Part shown: positions 12,602 to 23,091 of the stretch, piece by piece
How positions within the stretch are numbered: the first letter of the stretch is position 1
Layout: the number at the start of each line of letters is the position of its first letter
NCBI GenBank assembly: GCA_000697355.1
Contig: JNEN01001266.1
Span: forward strand, 180,752 to 244,751
Direction of reading: 5' to 3'
Length of the DNA stretch: 64,000 nt
From: Syncephalastrum monosporum B8922
Taxonomy: Eukaryota > Mucoromycota > Mucoromycetes > Mucorales > Syncephalastraceae
Made by a program: the position numbers and the translations under genes
The notes under the pieces: generated by a model
What the model was told of the DNA's origin: nothing
The model's database searches: none
What the model saw: the letters and a program-made list of their open reading frames with translations, nothing else

Positions 12602-14619
12602 TTACATATCATTGGTGACACGGGCAGACGGGCTCACAGCGCTCTTGTCAAACGGATACTTTTGTGAAACGCCCTGGTACTTTTTCTGTGCCCACTGAGA
12701 GACACTCATCAGCGACAGGCGGTCGATGCTGCCCTTGAGTGCAGTACGAAGCGGGATATCATCATGCGCGACGGCCCAAGCATCGTCGTAAACATCACCA
12801 ATGTTGGGGTCGTTTGACACGGAGAGCTTTGGATCTTTCGGACCAAGTCTCGGTAGCGTCTTGTCCCACGCGACGTCCTCTTCGAGGAACGCGAAATAGC
12901 TATCCAAAACAGGGTCCAACACGTCGGCGCTGAGCAAAAGTTGATTGAACGCGCCAATGAGCTGCTCAAAGCGTTTCTGCAGCGCTGGCACCTGAAGCAC
13001 CTTGGCCGTGAGCGGCTGTTGCGTGAGATACGGGTAGTTGTGGTAATCGCTCTCAAGGGTGTTCTGCAGTGTCTTCATTGCAACATAGCCGAGACTGTTG
13101 GTATGGTCGTAGCCAAAGTATACAAAGGTATCCTTTTGGTACTCGTACAAGGCGTAATTGTGCGCATACGCAGAGTAGCCGTCGGCGAGGCCGAAGACAA
13201 ACTCAATCGCCATGCTATGAAACGCATAAACGGCAGCTGAGCTTTCATGCATAGGCAACACTACTAATTGGTTTTTTACCTTCTTAGGTAGCCCTCAACG
13301 TCCAAGTGCTGCTTCCATGTGTCAATTCCTTGGTCGTTGGTCGGTGCATCATGGATAAACTTTGTAAAACGCATCAAGGGCTCAAAGTTGGTCTTGTCCG
13401 GTCCTGCCTTGATCGTGTATTGCCCGTCTTGGTATTCCGCCACATTGTCGCCATAGTAGGCAAGGTCAGCTGTGTGGTTCTTTTTTCGCGATTGAGGCGT
13501 GCTGTGCTCAGCACCGTAATACAGATAGCCGGGCTTATAATCCTTGTTTCCGTTGCCGAATTCATTGTCGATCCAGTTTGGCTTGATGGCTTCGACAAAC
13601 CCAAAGAGACCGACAGCTTGATCGTTTACAAATAAGCTGTATATGGATGCGGAGAAGAGCGAGAAGATGAGCTGTCGCTGAATATACCATGCGTCTTAAA
13701 ATAAACTTTTTCTGTTTACCGAACAAAAGAGGAATGCGATGTCGGGACGCCAATGGCTTGCATTGCTTTGTAAACCAGGTCCTCGCGGATGTAGGACGGG
13801 TCGGGGGAGCCGACCGCGCGCAACTTGAGATTCTTGTACCCCGCCAGCTTTTCCTTCTTGCCCAGCTTGATGTTGTAGTTTTGCTTGGGATACTTGCGCG
13901 AGCCATGGCCAGACAATTCAAAGGTCACGTTGCCAAAGTGTTGGACACCATCCGCCCTAATGTGAAAATCCAGGAGTGTGTCAGGTCAACAAGTCGTATA
14001 GATTTAGATTTCTCTGTCATACCGGATATAAGTCATGGAGGCAGGAACTTCGACTTCCTTGTCGTAATTCGCTTGCATATTGTCCACCTGTGATTGATCC
14101 GCCACGATATGGACGGTAGGGATTTGATCGGCAGGATGCAGGTCCGATTCGACGCGCTTAATCTCGGGCAGAGCCTCAAGCAGGGTTGGAAGCTTCTTGA
14201 GGGGCTTCGTCGTCCAGGTACGGTTAAAAAACTCGTTGGGTGTCGCACCGTTCTGAATGGATGGTGATCGGTCCCCGACCTCACGTGTGCTGCAGCTTTG
14301 GCCACTGCACAGAGCATAGTGGTAGTTCTCTTGGGGAGCAGGTGCGCTTCCACTGTGCAAGATAGCAGTATCAGGCGACGGTTGCAAGGGGTAGCTTTGT
14401 CCATCGACTACGACGGCCATGGACTGGCCAGCCTTCGTCAGGGAAATGACATTGTAGGTGACCTGGCTTTGGGCCAAGGCCAAGCAAGCCGTAGCAAGGA
14501 GCGCACCAAAGACTAGAGAAAAGGAATTGAGCTCCTCTGTGAAAGGGTGGTGTGTGTAGATATTGGCCAGCTAAAACTATTTGCGAACCTCGGAGAAAGG
14601 GCACCTGGCCGTGTGCCAT
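12602..14619 (-). CDS. CotH kinase-family secreted protein
   Basis: Member of the CotH family, related to bacterial spore-coat CotH kinases and expanded in Mucorales, where some members are surface invasins. Exons on the minus strand: about 14024-14534 (an N-terminal mini-exon near 14605-14619 is likely but its donor is uncertain), 13720-13956, 13280-13636 and 12602-13241. The product is about 570-580 aa. A hydrophobic signal peptide (SLVFGALLATACLALA) is followed by a variable domain. The conserved core reads LSGHGSRKYPKQNYNIKL, then SPDPSYIREDLVYKAM, then a segment including GYDHTNSLG. No C-terminal GPI-type hydrophobic tail is visible, so it may be freely secreted. I do not see the GAYRDP-type motif known from the CotH3 invasin, so host-cell binding should not be assumed. 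The intron at 13242-13279 is only 38 bp, unusually short. Confidence 0.85.
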
Positions 14620-15124
14620 TTTTTTGGTTTTCTGTTGATATGCGCACCGTTGAGCAGGGCAGAAGGGTTGTTGCTTTTATATAGACCCGAATTGCATTAT
14701 TCTGCGGCTTGTTGCCCTGACACGGGGTTCTAAAAGTGCTCGTGCTGCTGGCTGCATCTCTCATACGCTCAGCTCGTTATATTTTGGTGAACAAGGAGTT
14801 CATGCCACGCATAACGTGCCGACCGCCAATTCCATTCACCCAGTAGGCATAATAATAGTTCGTGGCTGGTTAGCTGTGACACAGTTAAACTTTATTAGAT
14901 TCCCAAATTTTCAATTGACCATTTATATATTGCTTTATTCAAATTTGTGCTTCACGCAGTGCAGGATACAGACATGTGCTTCAAATATGTTTCTGCAGAA
15001 AAAAAAAGAGAGAGCATGTTCGGTAAAGAAGAGAGATAAAGGGAGGGTGGGTGGATGAGTGAGTGAGAATTTGGTGTGGGTGCGTTTGCGTACGTATATG
15101 GAAGTGATCCTTTTTTCTTTGTAT
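14620..15124. other. Intergenic between CotH promoter and the Hrp1-like gene's 3' end
   Basis: About 500 bp holding the CotH upstream region and the 3' flank of the RNA-binding protein gene. No other feature is seen. Confidence 0.5.
14675..14683 (-). promoter_or_regulatory. TATA box of the CotH gene
   Basis: On the minus strand this reads TATATAAAA, a near-consensus TATA element, about 55 bp upstream of the proposed ATG at 14619. The position is right for a core promoter. This supports transcription starting near 14650 and hence the short first exon. Confidence 0.45.
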
Positions 15125-17331
15125 CTAATAGGGGCGATAATGGTGCTGGCTCCGAGAGTTTGATGGGTGCAGGGAACCACCACCGCTACCGCCACTGCTA
15201 GGGCTTCCACTGTGATAATGGTCACGGCTGCTACGGCTGCCATAGTCCGAGCGATGGTGGTGGTCGCGATGGTCCCGGTGGTCTCTGTCGCGCTCGTGTC
15301 GTCGGCTGTCACCACGCGACCGTCTGTCGTGACTCCGCTCATCCTCGTCCGGATAGTCGGCACCATCATGGCTTTGCTGGTATCCCTCTTCGGATTCGCC
15401 TTGGCCTCCTCCTTGGCGGCTAGCGTAGGGCGCATTGTAGCCTCCTCCCCCCCCGCCGCGACCTGCTCCAGCGGCAGCGTTGTTATAATAAGCGGCCGGC
15501 ATGTTGGGGTAACCGCCAAAGTTGCCGTACATGTTGCCATACATGTTGTTGCCAAAATTGCCATAGCCGCGACCGGCAGCCGCCATAGCCGCTGGCATGT
15601 TCATTCCGCCTGCGTAGGATGCTGCGCCCGCATAGCGTCTGTTCGGCATGTAGCCTCCACCCCTTTTCTGACCTCCAAATAAATTCATCATTCCCTGCTG
15701 CTGTTGTTGCTGTTTATGCTTTGGCATTGCCTTCTTCACTTCAACCTAAGGACACAAGGTTTACACATTCAAATCAGTACAGGCGTGCAAATAAAAAATC
15801 AAGCAGATCCAAGAAATAGGAGACGGGGCAGGGGGAGATTTTGTGAGCGGGTAATAGGAGATCGGTGATAGGCACTTACAGGTTTGTCCTTGATGACAAG
15901 GTTAGGCTCATTCATGGCTTCCTCGACACCTTGGCTGCTTTCAAAAGTGATGAAACCAAAGCCGCGTGGCCGGCCTGTCTCGCGATCAATCATGAGCGTA
16001 GCATCGATAACCTTGCCGAACCGAGAGAAATAGTCCCTGAACTCGTCTTCATTCACTTCGCTCGAGATACCGCCTACGAAGATCTTCTCCGTTCTCTCTT
16101 GCTCCTCCCGCGGGATCGCTCTCTTGGGATCGATCTAAACGTTTGGGGATGTTCGTTAGCAAAAAGAAACGAAAAAAAAGGGAAGAAGAGGAATTGGTCT
16201 ATTCAAAGGCATTAGCCAGCGATAGAGAAACCTACTCGTTTATCGTCTAGGTAGTGGTCTTCACTGACGATCTTGTCAATGACGCTCGGATCGGTCATGG
16301 TCAGGAAACCAAAACCACGTGACCGGCCTGTGGCAACGTCGCGCATTACCACGCAGTCGGTCACTTCACCGTATTTCGAAAAGTATTCGCGTAGAGTTTC
16401 TAAGTAAGGCAAGAAAGAAAATTGTCATCGCGTTTTATGTTAAAAGAGAGCGTGTGTGTAAGTTGGATGTCGTTTCTTCTCCAGGTCCTGTGTTGAAAAG
16501 GCTTACCATCCGTGGTTTCCCAATTGAGACCTCCAATAAACATTTTTCTATGGAATCATTGTATTTGCAAAAAGCAAGCAAGTAAAGATTGAAAGAAAAA
16601 AAGGAAAAAAAAAAGGTATGGATTAACTTCTCTGCTTCGCTACTCTGGAAATACCTAGTTCGATATGCCTATCTTCTCTCTCTCTCTGTCTCTGTCTTTC
16701 TCTCTGTCTCTCTTTTTTGTTGCTAACTGCAAACGCTACCCTCTTTGTGTGCTAAAGATAGAATAATATCAAAAACTTACCCTTCATCCTGGTTGGCTGC
16801 ACTCGCGACTGAAGGGGATCGATGCGACTCGTCTTCCATGCTGCCGGCGTGGTTGTTCTGGCCGTTGTTGCCTTGCGGGTTCATACCGCCCATACTCATA
16901 CCCGTGTACTGCTGCTGCATACGCATCTGCTGCTGCATCATTTGCTGGAACTGGTAAGGATTGGCCATTTGAAAGCGCTGAAACATGGCATAGGGATTCT
17001 GAAAGCCCCAGGCGCCCATCATGGCTTGATTCTGAGGGTTGTTCATGAATTCCATCATGTTTTGCATTTGCTGCGGCTGCATTTGCTGCTGCATCTGCTG
17101 CATTTGCTGCTGCTGGGGTGACGCCTGTGATTCGTTATTCTGGTCATACTGATCCGCGTCGTAAGCTCCGTCATTTGGAGCCTCGCTGTTGCTTTGTTCG
17201 TGAGATGCGTCCTTTTCTTGATCCGCTGGAGATGTGTCTTTAACCTCTTCAGCATAAATATCAGTTTTGGAGTAATCGTCGTCTTTGTCTGCGCTAAAGA
17301 CGTTGTACAATTCGTCGTCAAAATCAGCCAT
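15125..17331 (-). CDS. Hrp1/Nab4-like hnRNP with two RRM domains
   Basis: Five exons on the minus strand (16781-17331, 16507-16547, 16236-16399, 15880-16134, 15125-15745) give 543 aa in frame. The N-terminal third is acidic, then Gln/Met-rich. RRM1 (about residues 184-252) has RNP2 MFIGGL and RNP1 RGFGFLTM; it is split over three exons, one of 41 nt. RRM2 (about 265-335) has KIFVGG and RGFGFITF. The C-terminus is Gly/Tyr/Asn-rich and ends in Arg/Asp/His/Ser-rich repeats. The layout of two tandem RRMs with VEVKKAMPK after RRM2 is that of Hrp1/Nab4 and metazoan hnRNP A/B or Musashi proteins, which act in mRNA 3'-end processing and export. The start is the MADFDDELY Met: upstream in-frame sequence is hydrophobic and probably 5' UTR. 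Confidence 0.92.
16674..16717. repeat. Imperfect (CT)n tract in intron 1 of the Hrp1-like gene
   Basis: Pyrimidine repeats of CT, CTGT and TTTCT type on the plus strand, so a purine tract in the transcript. It lies entirely within the 233-bp first intron, which is much longer than most introns in this window. Confidence 0.85.
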
Positions 17332-17968
17332 AGTAGAAAGCAAGACTGGAGTAGAAAAGAGAAAGAGAAAAAGTGAATGTCCAGTCAAAATAGCAGAGCT
17401 GAGAAAGAAATAGACGGCCAGCCCCATTCCAATTGAGCTATTTTATTAATCCGTTCTACTTCTTTTCCTCGTTTCCTTCCTATTAGTGCCCTATTCAAGG
17501 CCATCACACGAGGAGTGGTCCATGGTCTATTACCGATGAAAAGAAAAAAACTATCGTCTAAAAGGTTTGAATGGAGCAGGAAGCCATTGTGAGAATATGC
17601 AGAAAGGCAGGACGGGCTGATGAAAAAGGAAACCTTCGTGAGTCACACTTAAAGGTCAGGGATACATGCACTTTTATGACAACAAAAGACAGACATGAAT
17701 AGTGTCACTTGTTGAACAGTGTTCCATACGACAACAGTACACGGACTCCGTATACTTCTTTCAAGGATGTGCACAGGCCAAACTCAGCGAAAGCCTTTAC
17801 CCTCTTTTGGGATTGCATTTCTTTTCTTTCTCGCACGATCAAATCAGCCCCGTTTCGCGTAAAGATCTTTCTTTTTTTTTTTTTTCAGCTGCCGCACGCT
17901 TTTCTGCTTCCCCTTCGCTTTTCATTACTCCCGCAACCCTTTCTCTTTTTTACTTTCCCTTTTCCGCC
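17332..17968. other. Divergent promoter region
   Basis: About 640 bp between the divergently transcribed Hrp1-like and D-2-hydroxyglutarate dehydrogenase genes. Pyrimidine-rich sequence (17860-17960) immediately precedes the dehydrogenase ATG and is probably its 5' leader. No separate gene is visible. Confidence 0.5.
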
Positions 17969-20254
17969 ATGCAGTCCATTGCTTCGTCTGCCTCACGCTT
18001 ACGTGTAGGCGCTCGTCTCCTGAGAGCCGTCGCAGCCACGTCGACGACCGCCCAACTGCGCGCTTCGCCTGCCCTTCGCGCCCCTGCTCTCGCTTTCGTT
18101 CGCTCTTATGCTTCGGACCAGAAAGTCGTCGCTTACACTGTCGACAAGTTCCCTGGCTATACCCGAGACGACTCGTTCAAGAAGGCATGCCATCTTCCAT
18201 CCCCACGTAACCCAGAAGCTCATTATCTGTGTATTTTAGTTGAACGAGAACGACGTCGAATACTTTCGCTCGATTGTCGGTGACAATGGACTCATTTACA
18301 ACAATGAGGACGATCTGTTCGCGTACAACACAGACTGGATGAACAAGTTCCGTGGAAAATCGCAGCTGGTTCTGAAGCCCAAGACGACCCAGCAAGTGTC
18401 TGATATCCTGCGTTACTGCAACGAGCAGCGGTAAGGAGAAAAGGAAGCAATGGCGTGTATAAAATGGCTGAACCTTAATTTACAATAGACTTGCCGTCGT
18501 CCCTCAGGGTGGCAACACCGGTCTTGTTGGCGGATCCGTGCCTGTCTTTGATGAGATCGTCCTCAACCTTCAGGGCATGAACCGTATCCGTGGTTTCGAC
18601 AGTGTTTCTGGTAAACATCAAAAAAGATTGACTACATCCAAACAATTTCATGCGTTCTCATGCTTCCTTTGCTCGGATCAAAAAAAAAAAAATTGAAGGT
18701 ATTCTGACTGCGGATGCCGGCTGTGTTCTCGAGGTCTTGGATAACTGGCTTGCCGAGAAAGGCTACATGATGCCCCTGGATCTCGGTGCCAAGGGCAGGT
18801 ATGAAAAGAATACGTTATCGTGACATATTTCTATGCTGACAGAAAGATTATTAGCTGCCATATTGGTGGTAACATTGCCACCAACGCGGGTGGTCTGCGT
18901 CTCCTCCGTTACGGTTCGCTCCACGGCACCGTCCTGGGCCTTGAAGTGGTACGTTTCCACGGGAATTCCATTAGGTAATGGTAATTCATCTCCGCGTCTT
19001 AGGTTCTTCCCGACGGCACCATCCTCGACAATATGTCCACGTTGCGCAAGGACAATACTGGTATTGTTTATGGGAAAGGGTAAAAGAAGGGCCGCTCATG
19101 CATATACGTGTAGGTTATGATCTGAAGCAGCTCTTTATCGGCTCCGAAGGTACAATCGGTGTCATCACCGGCGTCTCCATCTTGACCCCGCACCGCTCCA
19201 AGGTAGATTGCAAAATGGCGTTAAAGGGGAATAGAGTAATCAACTGCTTTCGAATTAGGCTGTGAACGTTGCTCTGTTGGGTCTTAACTCCTTTGAGGAT
19301 GTCCAAAAGGCATTTAAGCAATCGCGCATTGAACTGTCTGAGATTCTGTCTGGTAGGTCAAGACATATTTCTGCCGTCCAGCTATTGAATGCAATGCATA
19401 GCCTTCGAATTCTGGGATATCAATGCTCTGCAGATGTTCAAGAAGCATGCCACGCCTAAGGCTGTCATGGAGAACGAGTATCCTTTCTATGTCCTGATCG
19501 AAACGAGCGGATCCAACAAGGACCACGACGACGAGGTAAAGTGTGAACGTGGATATGCAACCCATTGGCCTGACCTTTTGGTTTCTTGCTTTCTTGTTTA
19601 TATATAACCAGAAACTGACAACGTACCTGGAAAACATGATGACCGACGGTGTTGCCGAGGATGGTGTGGTGGCGCAGGATGAGACCCAAATCCGGAGTCT
19701 TTGGAGCTTACGCGAGGGTTTCACCGAGGCATTGGGTAAGGAGCCGGCCGTGTACAAGTACGATATCTCGATGCCTGTGCCCAAGATCTATGAATGTGTC
19801 GAGGACATGCGTCAGCACCTGAAGGAGGGCGGTGTATTTGGTGCGGAGGACTCGCCAGTGACGGATGTGGTTGCGTACGGCCACGTGGGTGATGGCAACC
19901 TCCATTTGAACATTGCTGCGCAGCGTCTCGACAAGAAGACGGCTGAGCTGATTGAGCCCTACCTCTTTGAATGGGTTTGTAAGTATCAACATAAGGGCTA
20001 TACCATGAAGGGTGATACTAAGAGAATATGATAGCCAAACACCAAGGCTCGATCAGTGCAGAACACGGCCTGGGTGTAGCCAAGAATGAATTCCTCGGCT
20101 ACTCAAAGTCGCCCGTCATGATCCAGCTCATGAAGAAATTCAAGACGATGCTCGACCCCAACGGCATTCTGAACCCATACAAGGTAAGTTTTTTGTAACA
20201 TGAATGCATTATCTCTAAGTCACTGTTGGAATGTAGTACCTGCCCACCCACTAA
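17969..20254 (+). CDS. D-2-hydroxyglutarate dehydrogenase (FAD-linked, mitochondrial)
   Basis: Oxidises D-2-hydroxyglutarate (and perhaps D-lactate) to the 2-oxo acid using FAD. Twelve exons: 17969-18184, 18240-18430, 18489-18610, 18699-18798, 18855-18948, 19003-19060, 19114-19202, 19259-19352, 19402-19535, 19612-19978, 20035-20183 and 20237-20254. They give 543 aa, all in phase. The first 45 or so residues are Arg/Ala/Ser-rich without acidic residues, a mitochondrial presequence. The FAD-binding PCMH domain shows [14 protein letters not shown] and [17 protein letters not shown]. The C-terminal domain has [11 protein letters not shown] and ISAEHGLG, characteristic of the D2HGDH/Dld2 clade. 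Intron 1 begins with GC rather than GT. The last exon is only 18 nt (six codons including stop). The gene is convergent with the next one, with 61 bp between stop codons. Confidence 0.95.
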
Positions 20255-20315
20255 ATATGTACAAAATGTAAAATCGCACAATAAACAGACTCAGGTAGAA
20301 CAGTCAAGAAGCTCA

Positions 20316-21526
20316 TCACACTTTATGCGTCGTCATAAGCGGATCCAGCTCCAAATATTCTAGCACAAATGTTCGAAACATGGCGGCAAAGTTACGCACC
20401 ACAGGGGGGTCGATGCAGTCGGCGTTATCCTTTGAAACAAATGTTATATGGTGTATCCACTGTGTTAGACGGGGATACTTACCGTTTCCTTGTGCCATAC
20501 GGTGGGGAAGGGGCTCGGCATGACATGAAGAATATTGACGCCACGACGAAGGAAGGGGATGTGATCGTCCGACGTGGCGTGGCTGTTGTAGGTAAGCATA
20601 GAGTTCGGATTAAACAAGGGTTCAAGGGGTGTAGTGGATTTAGTGGAGACAGTTTCGAATAGGCCGAGTTTGCGCATGCGATTTTCGATGGTGTGGAGTC
20701 CTTTGAAGAGGGAGTCTGTCGCACGGAAATAATTGGGGATGGAAGGGTTCGGCGTGCCCAGCAGATCAAGTAGGATGAGTGCATTGACGCGGTCCAGAAT
20801 ATTTTCTTTCTTGACGGTTTTGGGTGTGGTGGTGCTAATGCGATCTGACAGCGTCGCCTCCCACCTTTGAGCCAAATGTCTTTTTTTTTTTTTGGGGGGT
20901 GATTTTTTGCGATAAATGGATTCAGTCTTTCCGTCCTCCCAGATATTTTATCCTGTGCTGCTTTCATACCTGGAGCCATAAGTAGAATCTTTTTCTGACC
21001 AACTCACAAAAGCCTCCTCACCGTCGAAAAAGATCATCTGCAGTGTGTTTGAGGCCTCCTGTGCTGCAGGGGTTTCGAGGTGGCTATTGAGTGCAGAAGC
21101 GACATCGAGTAGGATGGCGCAAGGAGCAGCCGAGTCGGTCGCACCAATGAAGTCAAAGTCGGCAAAGTACTTTGAATCGAAATGGGCAGAGAGGACGAGT
21201 CTTCCAGGCGCGTGTGGGTTTTTGGTCACGATAACATTAGTGAAGTGTTTGACGCCATAAGGCGTGGTGTCGTTGAAGCTGTCAAGCTCAACATGCCACC
21301 CCAGTGTCTGGAAATAGTCAATGATATGCTTCCGCACACGTTCGTTGCCTGGTGTCCCAGACACACGCGGCACCAGAAACGGTTTGAGTAGATCGCCTTC
21401 TGGTGTCAAGTCATTTGGTGACTCGAAATGGGTTACTCGCTTCATTGCATCATCAGACAGCTCTTTGTACCCAAATACGGTGGTTGCAATGAGACAGAGA
21501 CACCAAAGGTAGAGCCACGGCATCAT
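20316..21526 (-). CDS. Glutaminyl-peptide cyclotransferase (M28-like)
   Basis: Converts N-terminal Gln or Glu of secreted proteins to pyroglutamate; zinc-dependent, in the secretory pathway. Three exons on the minus strand (20970-21526, 20483-20879, 20429-20316) give 355 aa in phase. A signal peptide (WLYLWCLCLIATTVFG) starts the protein. Diagnostic blocks are VSGTPGN, SAHFDSK (zinc His), GATDSAAPCA (zinc Asp), FFDGEEAF (catalytic Glu, zinc Glu), YGSRHLA and HVMPSPFPTVWH (zinc His). These match QPCT more closely than M28 aminopeptidases because of the SPFP-VWH block and the GEEAF pair. Intron 1 (20880-20969) ends in a long A tract just before the acceptor, unusual for a polypyrimidine-preceded site. 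Length agrees with eukaryotic QPCT (about 340-380 aa). Confidence 0.9.
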
Positions 21527-22333
21527 CGCTTTGTCTAGGTATTATAAGAGAAGTAAAAGGAAAGAGAATGTATGCAAAAAAATAATAATAATTCCGCACT
21601 CATGAATGGGTTCCTGGTTGAGGGTATTCTGGCTGTTCATTCGAAATGTATTAAGACAGGGGGGGGGGGGGTTGTTCTTGGTAACTCGTACTGACATTAT
21701 ACCTACGATGTATGCGCAGTTACGATATGTCCTCCTACTCTTGTAAGCAACATAAACAACAAGCTTGGGAGTGTAGCACATTAAACGAATTATCCTTTGC
21801 AGAAGCCGCTTCAGACCTTAGGATTATAATTAGATGGATCAATTTCGACTTTGCTTTGTGGTGCACTTTCATCCGATGGCTTTATTCGTATAGATGTCAT
21901 TAGTCTTGTGAGGATGCCCTGTGCAGAGCTTTTCGCATAGCGCACAAACTTATGTTCCTTGTCGTTTCAAGTCGATCAGAATTAGGGGCAGACATGTACT
22001 ATCTTGAAGCGAGCGAGCCCACTGTCAGGCGCATCTTTTGCTTCCAGACGGTATCAGCTAATACAGTATAGGTGAATATGTTTTTTAGTATTGACAGCAG
22101 GATATAATCACGGCTATGGGATCTTGTAGCGCTCAAAACACAGTAGCCGCGCGGACAACTTATCTGCTTATAAGTTATCCACGCGGCTACTGCATTATGA
22201 AATCGAAGCAGCGAAGCCAGCACAAAATGCGCACTGTGCATTTTTAGCATTCATTTGCCGCCCGCTGCTGTCATTTCTTCTCTTCTGTTCCTCTGTCGAG
22301 CCATATCGTACAGACAAGAAAAAATCAAAGAGT
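21527..22333. other. Divergent intergenic region with G13 tract and hairpin
   Basis: About 800 bp between divergent QPCT and DUF4396-like genes. It contains a run of 13 G at 21659-21671 and a strong inverted repeat at 22141-22192. No gene-like frame is present. Confidence 0.5.
22141..22192. repeat. Inverted repeat with 23-bp arms and 6-bp loop
   Basis: Arm 22141-22163 and arm 22170-22192 are reverse complements with two mismatches, separated by CTGCTT. The arms begin CAGTAGCCGCG. It sits about 140 bp upstream of the DUF4396-like start codon. It could be a palindromic regulatory site, a transcribed hairpin or a footprint of a small inverted-repeat element. Confidence 0.85.
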
Positions 22334-23004
22334 ATGCGGCATTTACAACTTGTTCGCCACGCTTCCTCTTGCTGTCACTCCAAGAAATCGGTTACGCCGC
22401 GTTTGACAACGCTGGCCTTTTGGAAAGACCCCACGACGTGGCAGCGTACGCGCATCAACACGCTCAGGTATATATCTTTTAAATGGGCACCACGGCTGGC
22501 TTACCGGATGTATCCATGCAGATGTCTGGTGGGATGCACGACAGGTGATTTCTCGGCCATGTGGTATATGCAGCTTTACCACCCAGACGTATCACCCGCT
22601 CTCAATGCTGCCGTCGCCATGGTAAGCTTTGCAATGAAAGATAAAATAATATAAACAGAAACAGAAGAGGACAGAACAGGGTAAATCGAGAGATAACATG
22701 ACTCGCCGGGAAATAGGCCACCGGACTATCAACGTCACTTGCGCTTGAAACGGTTCTTCTGAAACGGTCGCTGCAAATCCCGTATGGCAAGGCGTTCAGC
22801 ACGGCGATGGGGATGAGCTTCACGAGCATGCTGGCGATGGAGCTGGCCGAGAATGTGGTAGACTGGCACATGACGGGGGGCCAAGTCCTGCTGAGCGATC
22901 CCAAGTTCTGGTTCGCGGCGGTGGTCAGCATGGGCGCTGGCTACATTGTGCCTCTGCCATACAACTATTGGCGGCTGCGCGCGTTGGGAAAAGCGTGTCA
23001 TTGA
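22334..23004 (+). CDS. DUF4396-like integral membrane protein
   Basis: Three exons (22334-22467, 22522-22621, 22717-23004) give 173 aa in frame. The sequence has several hydrophobic stretches, a central MGMSFTSMLAMELAENVVDWH segment and a C-terminus PLPYNYWRLRALGKACH. These fit my memory of the DUF4396 family, small polytopic proteins of fungi and bacteria with conserved Met, His and Cys residues; that pattern suggests metal or redox binding, but function is not established. The N-terminus (about 25 residues, basic and Ser/Thr-rich) could be a mitochondrial presequence. The preceding inverted repeat lies in its probable promoter. Confidence 0.75.
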
Positions 23005-23091
23005 TTGATTTAATGAAATGAAATAAAAGGGATGTGGATGCGGCCGTGGCTGAGTTTTTCTCTTCCTTTTGCTTTATTCAATATGGTGGCT

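Noticed and set aside
14935..15564. 209-codon frame on the minus strand
   Set aside because: Shifted frame of the last Hrp1-like exon; Thr/Ala runs arise from Gly/Asp/Arg codons.
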